In this document: positions 24,136-35,345 of the stretch, one piece after another
Layout: each line of letters opens with the position of its first letter
How positions within the stretch are numbered: position 1 is the stretch's first letter
DNA from: Zhengitettix transpicula
Taxonomy: Eukaryota; Arthropoda; Insecta; Orthoptera; Tetrigidae
Direction of reading: 5' to 3'
Assembly: GCA_037074705.1 (NCBI GenBank)
Contig: CM073590.1
Location: forward strand, 182,808,746 to 182,872,745
DNA length: 64,000 nt
The notes under the pieces: generated by a model
The model's database searches: none
What the model saw: the letters and a program-made list of their open reading frames with translations, nothing else
What the model was told of the DNA's origin: nothing
Program-made: the position numbers and the translations under genes

Positions 24136-25349
24136 CATAGTTTCTTTTTAGAGAAACTAACACCTCACAGGGATAGAGAAATTTTTGATTCCCTGCTGTT
24201 ACAGAGAAGCATTGCAACATCATAATTCTCTCCGGTGCAAGATCCTTAGACCTCGAAATTTGATCGATTTTGGCTTATATTTTGGAAACGTTGAGTAAGA
24301 TAAAGGTGTCTGACCTTCATACGGGTATGAACAAATTGTATATGTCTGTTAGTATTCGTGACTGCTTTTAGCACAAATACATGTCAACAGTTAATATTAT
24401 CAAAGACTTGGGGTCTAATTGTTTTACACTTTTTGTTCCAAAACCGAATTTGTCATTTACATTTTGTTACGTTTTGACTCTATCTACAAAATTATTATCC
24501 TAGTATCTTCTCGCCAATTTGTATGTGCATGCTTTCTCTTACCTACCATTTTGTAACGTACAAAAAAAAAGTCAATTAGGAGCACTGAATTTTAATTTTA
24601 AATTTGCAAGTAGTAGATGACATCTCAAGGTTCGTCTGAGTTATTTACGCGAAATAAATGTCTGCTGAAGTAGGTAAAATCAGGTTTTGGCTCACGAAGA
24701 TTAACGGCGTATTTATGTTACTAGGCATCTTCTCATTACCCTGTATAACAACGCAGTAAAGTTTCATCGAAAATGGCCTGACAGATTTATTGTTAAAAGC
24801 TAACAAGACCAGAGCAACAGATAGGAATTTTGATAACATCATTTTCGCTTCCTTGATGCATGAAACAGTAAAGATTACTGGATTCTGTGTAAGCCACAGA
24901 AAAATTAATTTTTTTTATTTGACATTGCAGAAGCACTTTAAAGACTATTTGGATGCCTATTACGAGCCTGTCCACTGTTTTCATCCTCGTGCTTTGTAAA
25001 ACACGTCACAATATCCCGAACACTGAAATGGTTGGGAAGGTCATGCTAACACTCACAGAATACAATCACTGAACGCTAATTACGCGGCGATTTCATTACG
25101 CTTCGGTATTCAGAATTATTCTCGCAAATATTTTCATGAACACCTGTTAAATAATTTGTGCGCTGTAACTAATGAAGGATGAAACTTGAAACAGTTAACC
25201 GTTAAGTAAAACTTTGGATCGTAACATGTCACCGCAACAAGTACTTGTCAATGAACCGGATAATTGTTTTTAAAATTGTCGGTTAAACTATTATCTAAAA
25301 GATATTCTCGTTATGGCAAAAAATATATACAGTAGTAGAAGAAGAATAA
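24136..25349. other. No gene recognised
   Basis: AT-rich. Short overlapping frames at 24645-24999 on both strands show no domain. Confidence 0.5.
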
Positions 25350-25601
25350 GATGTTTAGGGTGATCCCCATAGTGGCAACTCCCCTCTTATAACATAGGAA
25401 ACGGAGTGAAAGGGAGAATGCGGGAAGATAGATCAAGGTAGACAAGGGTTAACTAGGGCCCCCGGGCTATGGTTTAAGGATCCTACCTGGCAATTCGCCT
25501 AAAAGTGATGCAGGGAAACCCTAGAAAAATATGCATCAGGTAGGTCGGGCATTTGGTACTGTTCCCACGCCCTTCCGTTGGCGGGAGAGAGGTTTAGTAG
25601 G
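25350..25601 (-). mobile_element. GC-rich A-tailed retroposon, unit 5 (5'-truncated)
   Basis: A minus-strand 3' half. The expected T-run is replaced by GAAGAAGAATAAG at 25340-25352. GGGCCCCCGGGCTATGG, AAGGATCCTACCTGG and CAGGTAGGTCGGGCATTTGG are present, and it stops after GGCGGGAGAG near 25590. Confidence 0.75.
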
Positions 25602-25619
25602 TTTAGTTTTATACAGTGA

Positions 25620-26590
25620 TATTTACATGCAATGGTATTATCGTTAAGCCTTGAGTATAATTTGAATTTGTCTTAGTTGGTTAAATCTGCATTTCGCTCT
25701 CTTGTAAGTCTTCTTAATATTTTATTTGTGGCGAGGTTGTGGGTGGTTTGAGAAATTAATGGAAATTAGGATGTAGGATTGATCTGCGTAGTTGGTTATT
25801 GAATGCTTTTTTTGCTACTTGTGGGAATATTGAGGTCTGAGTAGATTCGGTGGTTGGTGAAATACCAAGAACAGTTGATGATGCATCTTAGTGCTTTATT
25901 TTGGAAAGTTTTGATGTCGTTTATATAGCAATTAGCTCATGCTACTTGAGTATTGCCTGATAGGGGTTATTAGTGATGTATAGATCAGATTTTTGGTTTT
26001 TAGTGACAGTGGACAATTGGATGATAGTAGCGTCTTTAATAATCTAAATCTCAAATTAAGTTTTTTTTTCTGTTGGTAGTGTGCAGCGACCGGGAATGTT
26101 TGTGTTCTAAAATAACTCCTAGATATGCATAGGATGTTTTATTAGGGACAGGTTGATTATTAAAGATTAAGTTGCTGTTTAGATGAATTTTACGTTTGGG
26201 GAGGGGGGGGGGGGGGAAGGGAACTGTGGCAGACTTGCTAGGATTTAAAGAGATTCTCCAATTGGTTGCCTATTTGATTAAGTGAATCTTGTAATATTGG
26301 TTCTGCAGTATTGAAGTCTGGGGTTTGGCATAATATCATCGGCATGGATGGAAGGAAAGGTGTTTGGGAGTATTGGGATGTAATGTTGAGTAGAGAAGGG
26401 GTCCAAGAACACTGCCTTGGGGTACCTCTGCAGAGATTTTATGAATGGAAGAGAAAGTATTTTTTAATTTTACTGGAAAGGACCTGTCAGTTAAATAGTT
26501 GGTTATTAGCCTGAAGTTGTTTTAGTTTGTAGAGGAGGCCTGGATGCTAAACTTTATCAAGTGCCAGTTAAGAAGTCTACAAATGTGGAT
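25620..26590 (-). pseudogene. Jockey-like LINE reverse transcriptase fragment
   Basis: On the minus strand, 26565-26515 reads ALDKV-stop-HPGLLYKLKQL, matching the AFDxVWHxGLLxKL box with W changed to stop. Bases 26426-26385 read VPQGSVLGPLLYS, the strongly conserved box B of Jockey-clade reverse transcriptases. Downstream, toward 25620, the sequence carries finger-to-tail remnants in several frames with stops. A G-run at 26198-26218 (C-run on the coding strand) interrupts it. The element is a dead 5'-truncated copy, and its upstream end near 26590 is approximate. Confidence 0.7.
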
Positions 26591-26964
26591 AGACGTTTTG
26601 TTTTTCAAAAAAATTATTAATATTTTCAGTTATCAGATAAATTAGTTGTTAGCAGGAGTTGGTTTCGGATTAGGTGATTTATCTGGTGTTTTAAGCGGAT
26701 AATGACGAAAAAACAAATTTTAAACGATTCGACTTTGAAATGGGTCATGAGTCTCTTTCAGGAAATTAAGTACAATAAAATATATTTTAAAAATATTTTG
26801 AGATAATTTGTGTGAATATTTTAAATATTTTTCTCCGAGGTTCAAGGCTTTAGTTTTGTTCTTCATCTGAGTGGACAAATCCATTTATTCCGTACTCTGT
26901 GGATTCAATTAAAATTAGCAGCGTTATTTTAACGATATCCGACACGATCGCAGTTTTATTTCGT
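26591..26964. other. AT-rich stretch, no gene seen
   Basis: May include more decayed LINE sequence on the minus strand (26590-26720), but nothing recognisable in translation. Confidence 0.4.
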
Positions 26965-27572
26965 ACTAGCTAGGTGCCCGGCGTTGCTCGTGTACTTATT
27001 TATATAAACTCGAAAAAGTATTTAATTGAATACTTAAATATATTCCTTGAGTACTTCAGGATATAATTGTCACTCAGTCTTCATACATTACGAAATATTA
27101 TATTGATGAAATTGTTAGCTAGACTCACAACTAATATAGCGCGAAAATTAACTTACATTTTCCGCAAGGATGGTAAAGTAATTCGTATTCTTCTTTATTA
27201 TCATTCGATGGAGTATTGCTGTATAAAATTATATTTTTTATTTAAAGAAAATATTTCTGCTTTATTTCATTCCTGATAAAGGAGAATTTCCTTTGTTCGT
27301 TGCGTGGTAACGTCTTTCTCTCGCGTGACATCATTGTCTCTTTGCGCGCAGTAATTTAACATTTAATGATAATGGTTTTTAATTATAATTCTTTCCACCT
27401 TTATGCTATGGGTTTGTCACCCCCACAGTACCGGTTCTCGATTTTGGCAGAATACGTATACCAATTTTTGTTGCATTCTGTCCACGCGATAATATTTGTA
27501 TAAAGAACAACGTAAATACATACATACATACATACATACATACAAATATACATCCTTTTTTATTATATAGAT
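26965..27572 (+). mobile_element. RTE-like element, short form, copy B
   Basis: A 608-bp copy starting ACTAGCTAGGTGCCCGGCG and ending TTTTTTATTATATAGAT after a CATA run. It is very close to 45641-46249 and 48863-49478. A frame of 69 codons (27067-27276) is shared with the copy at 48972, but it starts at TTG and the third copy lacks that start, so it is probably not a gene. The low divergence suggests recent amplification. Confidence 0.75.
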
Positions 27573-28671
27573 TGAGTATTAATCTATTACGTTATTGTGT
27601 TACGGAGTGTAACACTTTCTGTCATTGCGTATATTGAATGATCGGGAAAAGGGATCACGAGAATTTTGATACTTTTGTCTATAGTGTATGGTTGTCTGTC
27701 TAAATAATCAGATTTGTGTCCACCCAAGTCTGCACAGAAGAAGAGACTTGTTCACTGAAAAGGATAACGATGCAAATTCAGAAAAAATTCCAATGCGGGT
27801 TTGAGAATTTTATTTTTTGAATGAATATTGAAAATTTTAGATTTATTTGGCTTCACTTCACTCAGACTCGGATTTGCGGCCCTTAAACGTCTCGAAATTC
27901 ATATCATTTTTACATCTTTGCTCTTTATACGTTTACGAATCGGAAATTTTAACGTGTTTCATTAACTTTTGACGATGATTGTTTACATTGTTTCAAACGT
28001 AGACGCAAATTCAGAGAAATCAATAATGATATTAAATTCTGTTTTATTTTAATGAGCCAAGCGGTTGTTCGAAGGGTTTGGACGAGACAATCAATGTAAC
28101 TGTTGTTTCAATGTTTGTTCATTTACATATTTATGATAGGTTAATCAATGATGAACTATTCCAGATAATCCTAGATTTCCGTTCCACCCTCAGGAATGGC
28201 ACGATCAAAAATCTCTCAGAGCATACATTTGCATTGGAAATGACGTCTGTAACAAAATTTTAATCCCCGTCATCGCATGTGGGACTCGTAGAGTGCTGTC
28301 TGAATATACAACACAGGCACGTGCCGACTCCGAAGAAGCAGGTCGGCCTTGTCGTTCACGTTAAAATGCATGCTCATTATACCTATTGGCTGAGCAGCGT
28401 CCATCAGCCTTCATCAGTCGATCCAAACGCAAGCTGTGGCTTCTCCAGCAAACATTTCCACTCATGTGCTTCAGATTTATGAGATTTGTTGGTAGTTTTC
28501 GTATATTACCTTGTTGAATTTAATTTTAAAAAATAGCGAAAGGTGTAAATGTGTATAATAAATTATTGAAGTTCATCGATGCGTTTAAAACAGTTGTGTG
28601 GGTATTTATCAAAACGTCTGTTTTTTTTTACATATTCTTATGTGTTCCGATTGGTGTAGAAAAATAAATTA
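27573..28671. other. No gene recognised
   Basis: AT-rich except for a GC-richer patch at 28270-28480, open on + for 67 codons without a recognisable motif. Confidence 0.45.
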
Positions 28672-29370
28672 GACGTCTTCTTCTTCTTATATCAATACAG
28701 AATATGCCTATTCCGGTCTCACCATCTCTTCGACGGTCTTCCCACATTCCTTCTTCGTATTGGGTTATATTCCATTATTTGTTTTAAATCCATACGATGT
28801 AAATCTTCTTTCCATTTCTCTTTAAGTTGGATCGCCTTCTCTGTTATTGATTGTATGCCTAGTTCATTTCTTATTGTTTCATTTCTGATTCTGTCTTCTC
28901 TTAATTGATCTTAAAAACTTCATTTTTGACGTTTCTATTTGTCTTAAATCTTTACTTCTAAGCGTCCAACTTTACGCCCCGTATAGTAAAGTGGGAACTG
29001 CCATTACTTTATAAAATTTTATTTGTGTTTCTTTCATTGTTTATCCCTTCAGGGTTCTTCTTATCGTGCCACATATGTGTTGAAACATGTTAATTTTTCT
29101 CTGTATAGCTTTATCTCGTTCATATGATATATCGTATCCTAAGTATTGGAAATGTGATATCTGTTAAATTGGTTTATCATATAGAAATATTTTTGTTCTG
29201 ACTGAATAATTGCCTAAAACTGTTTTTGTTTTCTTTATGGAAATTTTCAGGTTACAGCTTTGACTTAGTACATTTAGTCTACGTAAAGCTATTCGTAGTT
29301 TGTCTTCACTATCTTGAATTGGGACTTGATCATCAGCAAAGAGCATCGTGTTGATGTATTTATTCGTTCC
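28672..29370 (-). pseudogene. LINE reverse transcriptase C-terminal fragment
   Basis: On the minus strand the frame from 29346 reads MLFADDQVPIQDSEDKLRIA, the catalytic FADD box. It is followed by KISIKKTKTVL (after which a stop falls near 29164) and then, in another frame, by KVMAVPTLLYGA and ETIRNELGI-like pieces and GRPSKRW near 28715. This order (FADDQ, LLYG, GRPxKRW) is typical of the thumb and C-terminal region of insect non-LTR retrotransposons. The 5' half is missing and stops interrupt the frame. Clade not resolved. Confidence 0.7.
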
Positions 29371-29639
29371 TGTATTTATATCATATAGAAAAATAAATTA
29401 TAAGTACCAAACAAAAGTATTTATTCCGAAATGCTGGGTTATATGACTCTACAGTAGCACACAAACACAACTTTACTCTCAGCCGTTCTTAGATTCATCT
29501 GACGTGTCCCTACTTGTGCGAATAAATCCGATAAAGACGGAAATAAATATTGGCATTAGTTACTGAAAATTATTTTGTAAATGTAACTCGCCCACGTCGT
29601 TTATATTCAAACGCTATTTTGTGCTAATTGTAGAACTAT

Positions 29640-30246
29640 CTCGATGTCTGGTAGGAATAACTATTCTCCTGGGGATGGGTGTAATTTTCGTTGAGGTAGG
29701 CGACACTGACCGGTTCTGTCCATTTCGCAGAAAGCGGTTGGCCGTCCGATTGTTGTGTGCGTAGTGCGCATGCGCGGATGCCGCGTGAGTCTGTCTGGCA
29801 GTACGCTGCGCGTCCCCGCCGCGCTCAGGCGTGACGCACTGCCATGGCCCGCCTCCGACACCTGTCACTCGTAACCGGACAATCGATAGCGGGTGGCTAA
29901 GGGGCCGTCTACAACTGGAACAACGTCGCCGAATCGAGTGACTGTGCCGAAAAAAATGACTAGTATTTTGTGTTTCACATATTCTTGTATGTTTGCGTAG
30001 GTCCAAAGGAAGAAATTCTTACGACAATCATAGATTAACGAGTTCGCCGGTGACGGCAACGTTTCAATAATATGGTGTATCGAAGCAATAATACAGTAAT
30101 ATTTACGTGACAATCGGTCCAGTAGCGATTGTTTTTTTCCCCGTGTACTATGTGAAGTACAACGACTGTAGCACTGACGTACATATTCTAAAGCTTCGGT
30201 TCGCGAGAGCTGTACTCCGCCGGAGCCACGACTTTCAGTGTGTCCC
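29640..30246 (+). promoter_or_regulatory. GC-rich putative promoter and 5' UTR of the KCNQ gene
   Basis: Base composition changes sharply near 29640 from AT-rich to CpG-containing GC-rich sequence, and stays so through the coding exon. The block 29740-29880 is densest and includes an NRF1-type palindrome. No TATA box stands out, which fits a CpG-type promoter. The transcription start is not determinable. Minus-strand frames here (29614-30006, 29865-30602) look like composition shadows. Confidence 0.5.
29765..29776. promoter_or_regulatory. NRF1/Ewg-type palindromic site
   Basis: TGCGCATGCGCG contains the perfect palindrome GCGCATGCGC (29766-29775), the consensus of NRF1, whose insect homologue is Erect wing. 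It lies about 480 bases upstream of the first ATG, inside the GC-rich block. Confidence 0.55.
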
Positions 30247-30923
30247 ATGTTGTGTATCGTGATGGCCGGCATGAACCGCTCAGAGCAGGAAATGTTGTAC
30301 CGGCGCTCGCGCGAGGTGGTCATGGGCTGCTCCGAAGACGTCGTGCTGAGCGTCCTCAAGTCTCCGCTCGCCGCCGCGAACCACCGCCCGCAGCCACCTC
30401 CGGCGCCGCCCCCGGAGGAAGCGGACGAGGAACGCCTGCGTCTTCGGCCACCCACGAGCGACGACACGGAGAACGAGACGGACGGAGGCGAGAACGCCGC
30501 CGCCCCCGGGGGCCGTTTCGCCTTCTTCGAGCAGCAGTTGAGGCGCTTCCGAACGCCGCGCTTTGGAGAGGCGCACCACAAACGCGTGCCGACGCCAATC
30601 AAGAAGCGACGCGGCCGCGGCCGTCGCGACGACGAGCGTCGGTACCGCGTGGCGCCTCGTCAGGACGACGACGTGGGCGACGACGACATCGACGACGATG
30701 GCGACGACGGCGGCGTGGTCGTCGTGGCGGACCAGACTGACGGCAAGCCGCGCCACCCGCCAGGCGTCCCCGACCCCTATTACCCCATATACTTACCCAT
30801 AGACCAGGCCTTCAAGGCCAAGTACGTGTTCCACCACAAAAAGGGCAAAACCTTCCAAGAAAGGGTGTATGTGTTCCTCGAACATCCAGGAGGTTGGCTG
30901 TGCTTCATCTATCACTTCACCGT
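30247..30923 (+). CDS. KCNQ: KCNQ-family voltage-gated K+ channel, first coding exon
   Basis: The exon encodes 225 full codons plus two bases. The last 25 residues read QERVYVFLEHPGGWLCF then IYHFTV, matching the segment of KCNQ channels just before and into S1 (KCNQ1 type: YNFLERPTGWKCFVYHF). Upstream is an unstructured cytoplasmic N terminus: proline-rich QPPPAPPPEEADEE (about residues 51-64), basic PIKKRRGRGRRDDERR (about 118-133), then a run of Asp with Gly (about 140-158). An in-frame TGA at 30175 precedes the first ATG at 30247. The ATG at 30262 has a better start context (G at -3 and +4) and may be used. KCNQ proteins form tetrameric plasma-membrane channels with slow voltage-dependent gating. 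Odd points are H, G and L where R, T and K are usual in the FLERPTGWKCF motif. No later exon is in view. Confidence 0.8.
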
Positions 30924-30929
30924 GTAAGT
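30924..30929 (+). other. Splice donor of KCNQ exon 1
   Basis: GTAAGT follows ACC-GT, splitting the Val codon after its second base (phase 2). Vertebrate KCNQ1 exon 1 ends at the same residue and phase, after the YHFAV equivalent. Without splicing, the frame would stop at the TAA at 30925-30927. Confidence 0.8.
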
Positions 30930-33379
30930 ACTACCAACTCCTTTCGTTACTATTCACTAAAGAAGTTTGCAAGTATATCTAATTATTGTACAACTCTTCA
31001 TAATGATAGAGAGGGTTGCAAAAAACAACGACGGTTAAGCATAACAACTAATGACGTAAAAGGTTAAAGCATCCGTGTTTTTATTTTTTGCGGCCGTTAA
31101 TATAAGAAAAATATAGAACAAACCAAATGTTTTACTTAAAAGTTACATTTTAAATCGCAGAAACAAAATTGTTAAAAATGAGAGCATCTCATTTATAAAT
31201 TGTTATTAAAAAGATAATGCCACCACAAATGATTCTATACTTCAATTTATAAAATTAAAGAAAAAAAATACTATATTAAGTTTATCTTAATTCTGAGTAA
31301 ATGTTTATATTAGAATTAAAAAATAAAATTTCAATCTGATGATTTCAACGTAAAGCTTATGACTTTGGAGAAAACTGCGTTATGTTGTCGAGACAAATCG
31401 ACGGTGTTCCAACGATTTTCTCATACAGCTGGTCACTCAACAGCTTTTGACCGCAACTACACCGTCAATATTAACGCTTTAACGTAAATTTGCCCTGTGT
31501 AAATAGACGAAATCATTTTCTAATTTGAAGACCATATCGTCGCGTTACTTATCGGAGGCAAATTGAACGTCGAAATTTAGTCAATGAAGATTTTCGCTCA
31601 GACATTTGGCGTTGACGATAAGTCGTGGTAGGACACAGTCGCACTACGAAACAGTTCCTTGACTGGTTTAGTATGAGTGAATAATTAATGCTGCTATATT
31701 TATCTTATAAAAGGACGGTTTCAAGGCATTTCTGTAAACTTTTAGTGTGGTGACCGTTGTATATTTGGATGTATGCGATGTTATGAGAGTCTCTCAAATT
31801 GAATATGATTGTAAAAAAAGAGATATATGCCTCTCAATATACTCTTTGTTTATATTCCTCTATGGTGATTTCAGTGCTCTATTCTGTATTTTTTTCTTTC
31901 ACTATTTAATGAAGATTTTCTTCTATTTCTTAATCTAGTAGTTTAAGAGAACAGTCACGTAAGTACTGGAAAGAATTTCATGAAACCTTCCTTGGAATGA
32001 ACAAAGAATTAATCATCATTATCTCATCAAAATTCACTTCCACTTTTCCGCGTATATATATGATTTTTTTTTAATGAAGGGAAAACATGTATTGTGTAAC
32101 TGAAGCGTGGGAGGGAACAAAACATTTTCAGTAAAAAGAATTATGCCCTTTTCGTGGAAACCTTTTTACTATTTGTAATGAGTTCCGAGTTGATTAGTAA
32201 AAAATAAGCTTCAAAATTACGAAAAAATACAAAACAAACGAAGTTTTTACTTTGAGCTTTGCAGGGGTGCTTTGATCAAGTAAATGAAACCAGCAAGGAT
32301 CCTCGAGGCTTTCAATTGTCTTTTATTTCCTGTTATCAATGTTTGGTATTGCAAACTTTCGTGGATTATTCCATGATATCAAAAATAAATATGTGAATTT
32401 TGTTTTTTGAAGTCTTAAATTTTCTTTTCAAACTCAGAAACTAAACATTTTTCCTTCAATTTTTCTCGACGACTGAAATGATTAACGTCGATTATATTTC
32501 ATGCAATGGTGGTCGCGGTAGTAAATAATGTGATTACTGAATTGGAATAATTTCTCAGCCAATTCGCTGCGAAAATAAAGCGTTATAGACGAAAACAATT
32601 TTTCTTTAAATATAATCTTAACGACCCGCTAGAAAGTAGAGCTGAGCGGAACTATTTTACGATCCCATTGATAAGTTTCCTCCTTCAGTTTTCTCTAAGA
32701 GCATAGTTAAAGATTGTTATAGTTCAGAACTTTTGACGTTTATTGCTCTGATTTTAAACAAGAAAATTGGTATCCGGAAAGTCGTGGTTACTTATGTGGG
32801 GGGGGGGGATAAAAATATTCGTGTCTCGTGAATTGCATAATTTTACGAACTTCGCAAGAAATTTACACAAAAACAAGAAAAAATTATATCATGCATATTT
32901 AAGTTAGAAATGGAATAACGTACGTCCGCATTATTAACTTATAAGCAAATGTATCAAATAATATATATATATAATATATATTATATATATAATATTATAT
33001 AATAATAATAAACGAGTACGTATTGGAAGTTGTCCTCCCGTACCTACGCATCTGTCAGTCAGTAAATTTGGGCAATACTTCTCAAATGTGCCTGGGTCCC
33101 TTCATTTTTATTTACGAGAGGAACATTCTGTAGTTGGTCTGGAAGAAAGCTCTGGAAAAAGTCCCAGAAGAATGTAAAGCTAAAGGCTGTCACGCATTTG
33201 TATATATGTTTTTTTTTTATTGCGATGGTGTGAGCAAAATGACCCCCGGACGATTGTATGAGATTTATTTAACCGTTCTGTTTACCTCACATGATTATTA
33301 CGAAATACCGTGCGATTATTTTAATAGTTTACACATTTTTTACCCACTTTTTATAAGTTTGAAGAGTTAGATAATTAAT
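30930..33379. other. Start of KCNQ intron 1, no other gene
   Basis: AT-rich intronic sequence with an AT palindromic run near 32958-33010. No exon with KCNQ S1-S6 or pore signature (GYGD) was found here or further downstream. Confidence 0.5.
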
Positions 33380-33384
33380 TACTT

Positions 33385-33530
33385 ACACACTTGTATAACA
33401 CACTTGATTCATGATATTCTCGAAGAAATACATATATTAATATTTATATACTATTTTCGGTTTCTATATACTAAATCTTTAGAAACAAACTCATTTGGAG
33501 TCGGCAATGAAGTGGGCTTTAACTAACTTT
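33385..33530. repeat. Segment duplicated at 35865-36010
   Basis: Shares with the later copy TACATATATTAATATTTA, CTATTTTCGGTTTCT and GAAGTGGGCTTTAACTAA in the same order. Both copies border the Penelope-like cluster, so the duplication probably arose with its insertion or rearrangement. Confidence 0.7.
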
Positions 33531-33600
33531 TCTGAGAACTAACTTAAAATCGAATTTACTCATGTGTTTCACATATATACTAAAAAACATAAATTTATTT

Positions 33601-33621
33601 TATATATACATATATATATAT

Positions 33622-33666
<45 letters not shown>

Positions 33667-33674
33667 TATATATA
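33601..33674. repeat. (AT)n microsatellite with GG interruptions
   Basis: Long AT run broken by TGG near 33621 and 33664. Confidence 0.95.
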
Positions 33675-33689
33675 GAACTTTCAGTTCTT

Positions 33690-34850
33690 TTCCTATAATG
33701 GACAGATTTCAGCTAGAAATGAAGTCTACTAACTCAAAAGAAAGAATAGATCTAAAAGCTTAGCATTTTGCGAATCGAATGAATGTTTCGAATTGATATG
33801 TTTGGAGACTACAGATTGTTTACGGATGGGAAGTTTGATATTAGACATATGTTCCCTGATTCAGGTATTAAGGGAACGTTTCGTTTGCCCTATGCAGCTA
33901 TAATTACAATTTGAGATAGAGATTTGGTAAACTACACAATGTTTGCTATAGTTTTCAAGTGAGTTCTCGTGACTTTTATTGAAGAAGGAGAGAGTGTAAG
34001 TAGATGTGAACGTAAATTAATATTTGATATTGTTTAAAAATTTGGACAAATTTGTGATGCAGAAATATGTAATAAGGGAGTACAAGAAAAAAATTCAGTT
34101 GAAGTGTTTGTTCAATCTAATGTCGAAGTATTTAGTAATAAAATTTAAAGGATACTCATTAGAAATTATGTTGTGTTGATGGAACTTGGAGTTAGAAATA
34201 AATACAGCTCTGTTTACCAGATTGTATACCATATTGTCTTGATTACGTAATAAAATTGTGAACACGTCCTGAATATGTAGTTTTTTGGAACCAATTGGCG
34301 AGATTGGAAGTATTGTGAATGGATAAAGTGACATCAAGGAAATTATGGGAACGGCTCATGGGTGAATTGTAAATTCGGATGATAATTACTGAAAATGTTG
34401 ACTATAAGGTTGATTTGAGAGGACTGAACAATGCAAAAAATGTCATCTACATATTTGATGTAGCATAGATGCTGGACAGGAAGTAGAGAAACTCAAGAAT
34501 TCTCTAAATTTCTCATGACTATCACAGCCGAAAAAGGTCTAAGAGGGCTTCCCATGGTTTCCTTTGATTTCGGGATAGTGTACTTTATTACACATAAAAT
34601 AAGTGGAGTTGAGGATTAGATTTAAAATGCATAAAATTTCATTAAGTGGAATTTTAGTAAATTGACTGCAATTGGGCCGTCTGGTTTTGAAACTATTAAC
34701 GACTATCATTGACAATAGAGATGAATAAGGAAACGACATTAAGAGTAATTAAAGAGTGGTCATTAGGTACAGTGAGGTGCTTGATTTTATCAATACATTG
34801 GTAAGAATTTTTAACAGAATTCATTGAGGGCTTTAGAAAACAGCAAAAAT
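33690..34850 (-). pseudogene. Penelope-like element, RT C-terminal half and GIY-YIG domain
   Basis: On the minus strand, going down from 34815, translation gives NSYQCIDKIKHLTVPNDHSL and NVVSLFISI, then LILNSTYFMCNKVHYPEIKG with the following GKPS in place of the usual GSPLS. Next comes a degraded YVDD-like region near 34460-34440, and at the end NCNYSCIGQTKRSLNT (near 33900-33860), the GIY-YIG endonuclease signature. This order (reverse transcriptase then GIY-YIG) is specific to Penelope-like elements. Several frameshifts and stops show it is dead. The N-terminal half of a similar copy lies at 36000-36450 on the same strand. Confidence 0.75.
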
Positions 34851-34852
34851 TG

Positions 34853-35090
34853 TGTTCTTTACTAAATCTCTTGCTCTAATTGTAATTCATGCTACATTGG
34901 GCAAACGAAACGTTCCCTTAATACACGAATCAAGGAACATATATCTAATATCAAACTTCGCATATCCGATAATATAATCAATTGTAAACATACATTTGAT
35001 TGGCAAAATGCTAAGATTTTAGATATTGACACCAGGTACAATTCCAGACTCGTTAACATCAAACATCACAGCTATTAATGTACAAACACT
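34853..35090 (+). pseudogene. Penelope-like element, GIY-YIG domain fragment
   Basis: The + strand reads SCSNCNSCYIGQTKRSLNTR followed by IKEHISNIKL and HTFDWQNAKILDID: a GIY-YIG domain with the conserved tyrosine, glycine and arginine. A stop near 34873 breaks the approach to it. It is inverted relative to, and close in sequence to, the GIY-YIG of the minus-strand copy (33830-33920). A Penelope-like terminal repeat follows about 140 bases downstream, the natural order for such elements. Confidence 0.75.
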
Positions 35091-35220
35091 CCATGAAAGT
35101 CAATAATTGCTATGATCCCTAATTATTACGCTAAATTTTCTGTATTCCCATTGTCAATGTTCCCTTATTGTCACGCTAGCCCTTCTACTCTCCCATTATT
35201 GTTGCGTTTTCGTCACTTTT

Positions 35221-35345
35221 GAGTTTTGTCAACTGATAAGTGCAGTTGTGTCGCTCCCGGCTCTTCTTCGCACCTGACGAAAGGCACAAGGATCCCCGAA
35301 ACTTTGTGTGGTATTTAAATCATCACTTTTTTGTCTGAATTGGCT
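35221..35345 (+). mobile_element. Penelope-like terminal repeat (pLTR) with hammerhead-like core
   Basis: Contains GAGTTTTGTCAACTGATAAG, CACCTGACGAAAGGCACAAG and TTTGTGTGGTATTTAAATC. It directly follows the GIY-YIG fragment, which ties this dispersed sequence to Penelope-like elements. The hammerhead-like core at 35270-35310 has CTGACGA and GAAAC, but one stem II mismatch, and the self-complementary ACGT tip has become ACTT. Confidence 0.65.

Noticed and set aside
27067..27276. 69-codon frame shared by RTE-like copies
   Set aside because: It starts at TTG, the third copy (45641-46249) lacks even that start, and the similarity follows from overall DNA identity.
29614..30006. 130-codon minus-strand frame in the promoter, as a divergent gene
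   Set aside because: Arg/Ser/Thr-rich composition with no domain, and the frame follows the GC-rich patch. A bidirectional promoter cannot be excluded but is not supported.
29865..30602. 245-codon minus-strand frame across the KCNQ island
   Set aside because: It is opposite a real exon in GC-rich DNA where all strands lack stops, and its content is low-complexity Arg/Ser/Gly. The shorter antisense and shifted frames at 30240-30802 are likewise shadows.
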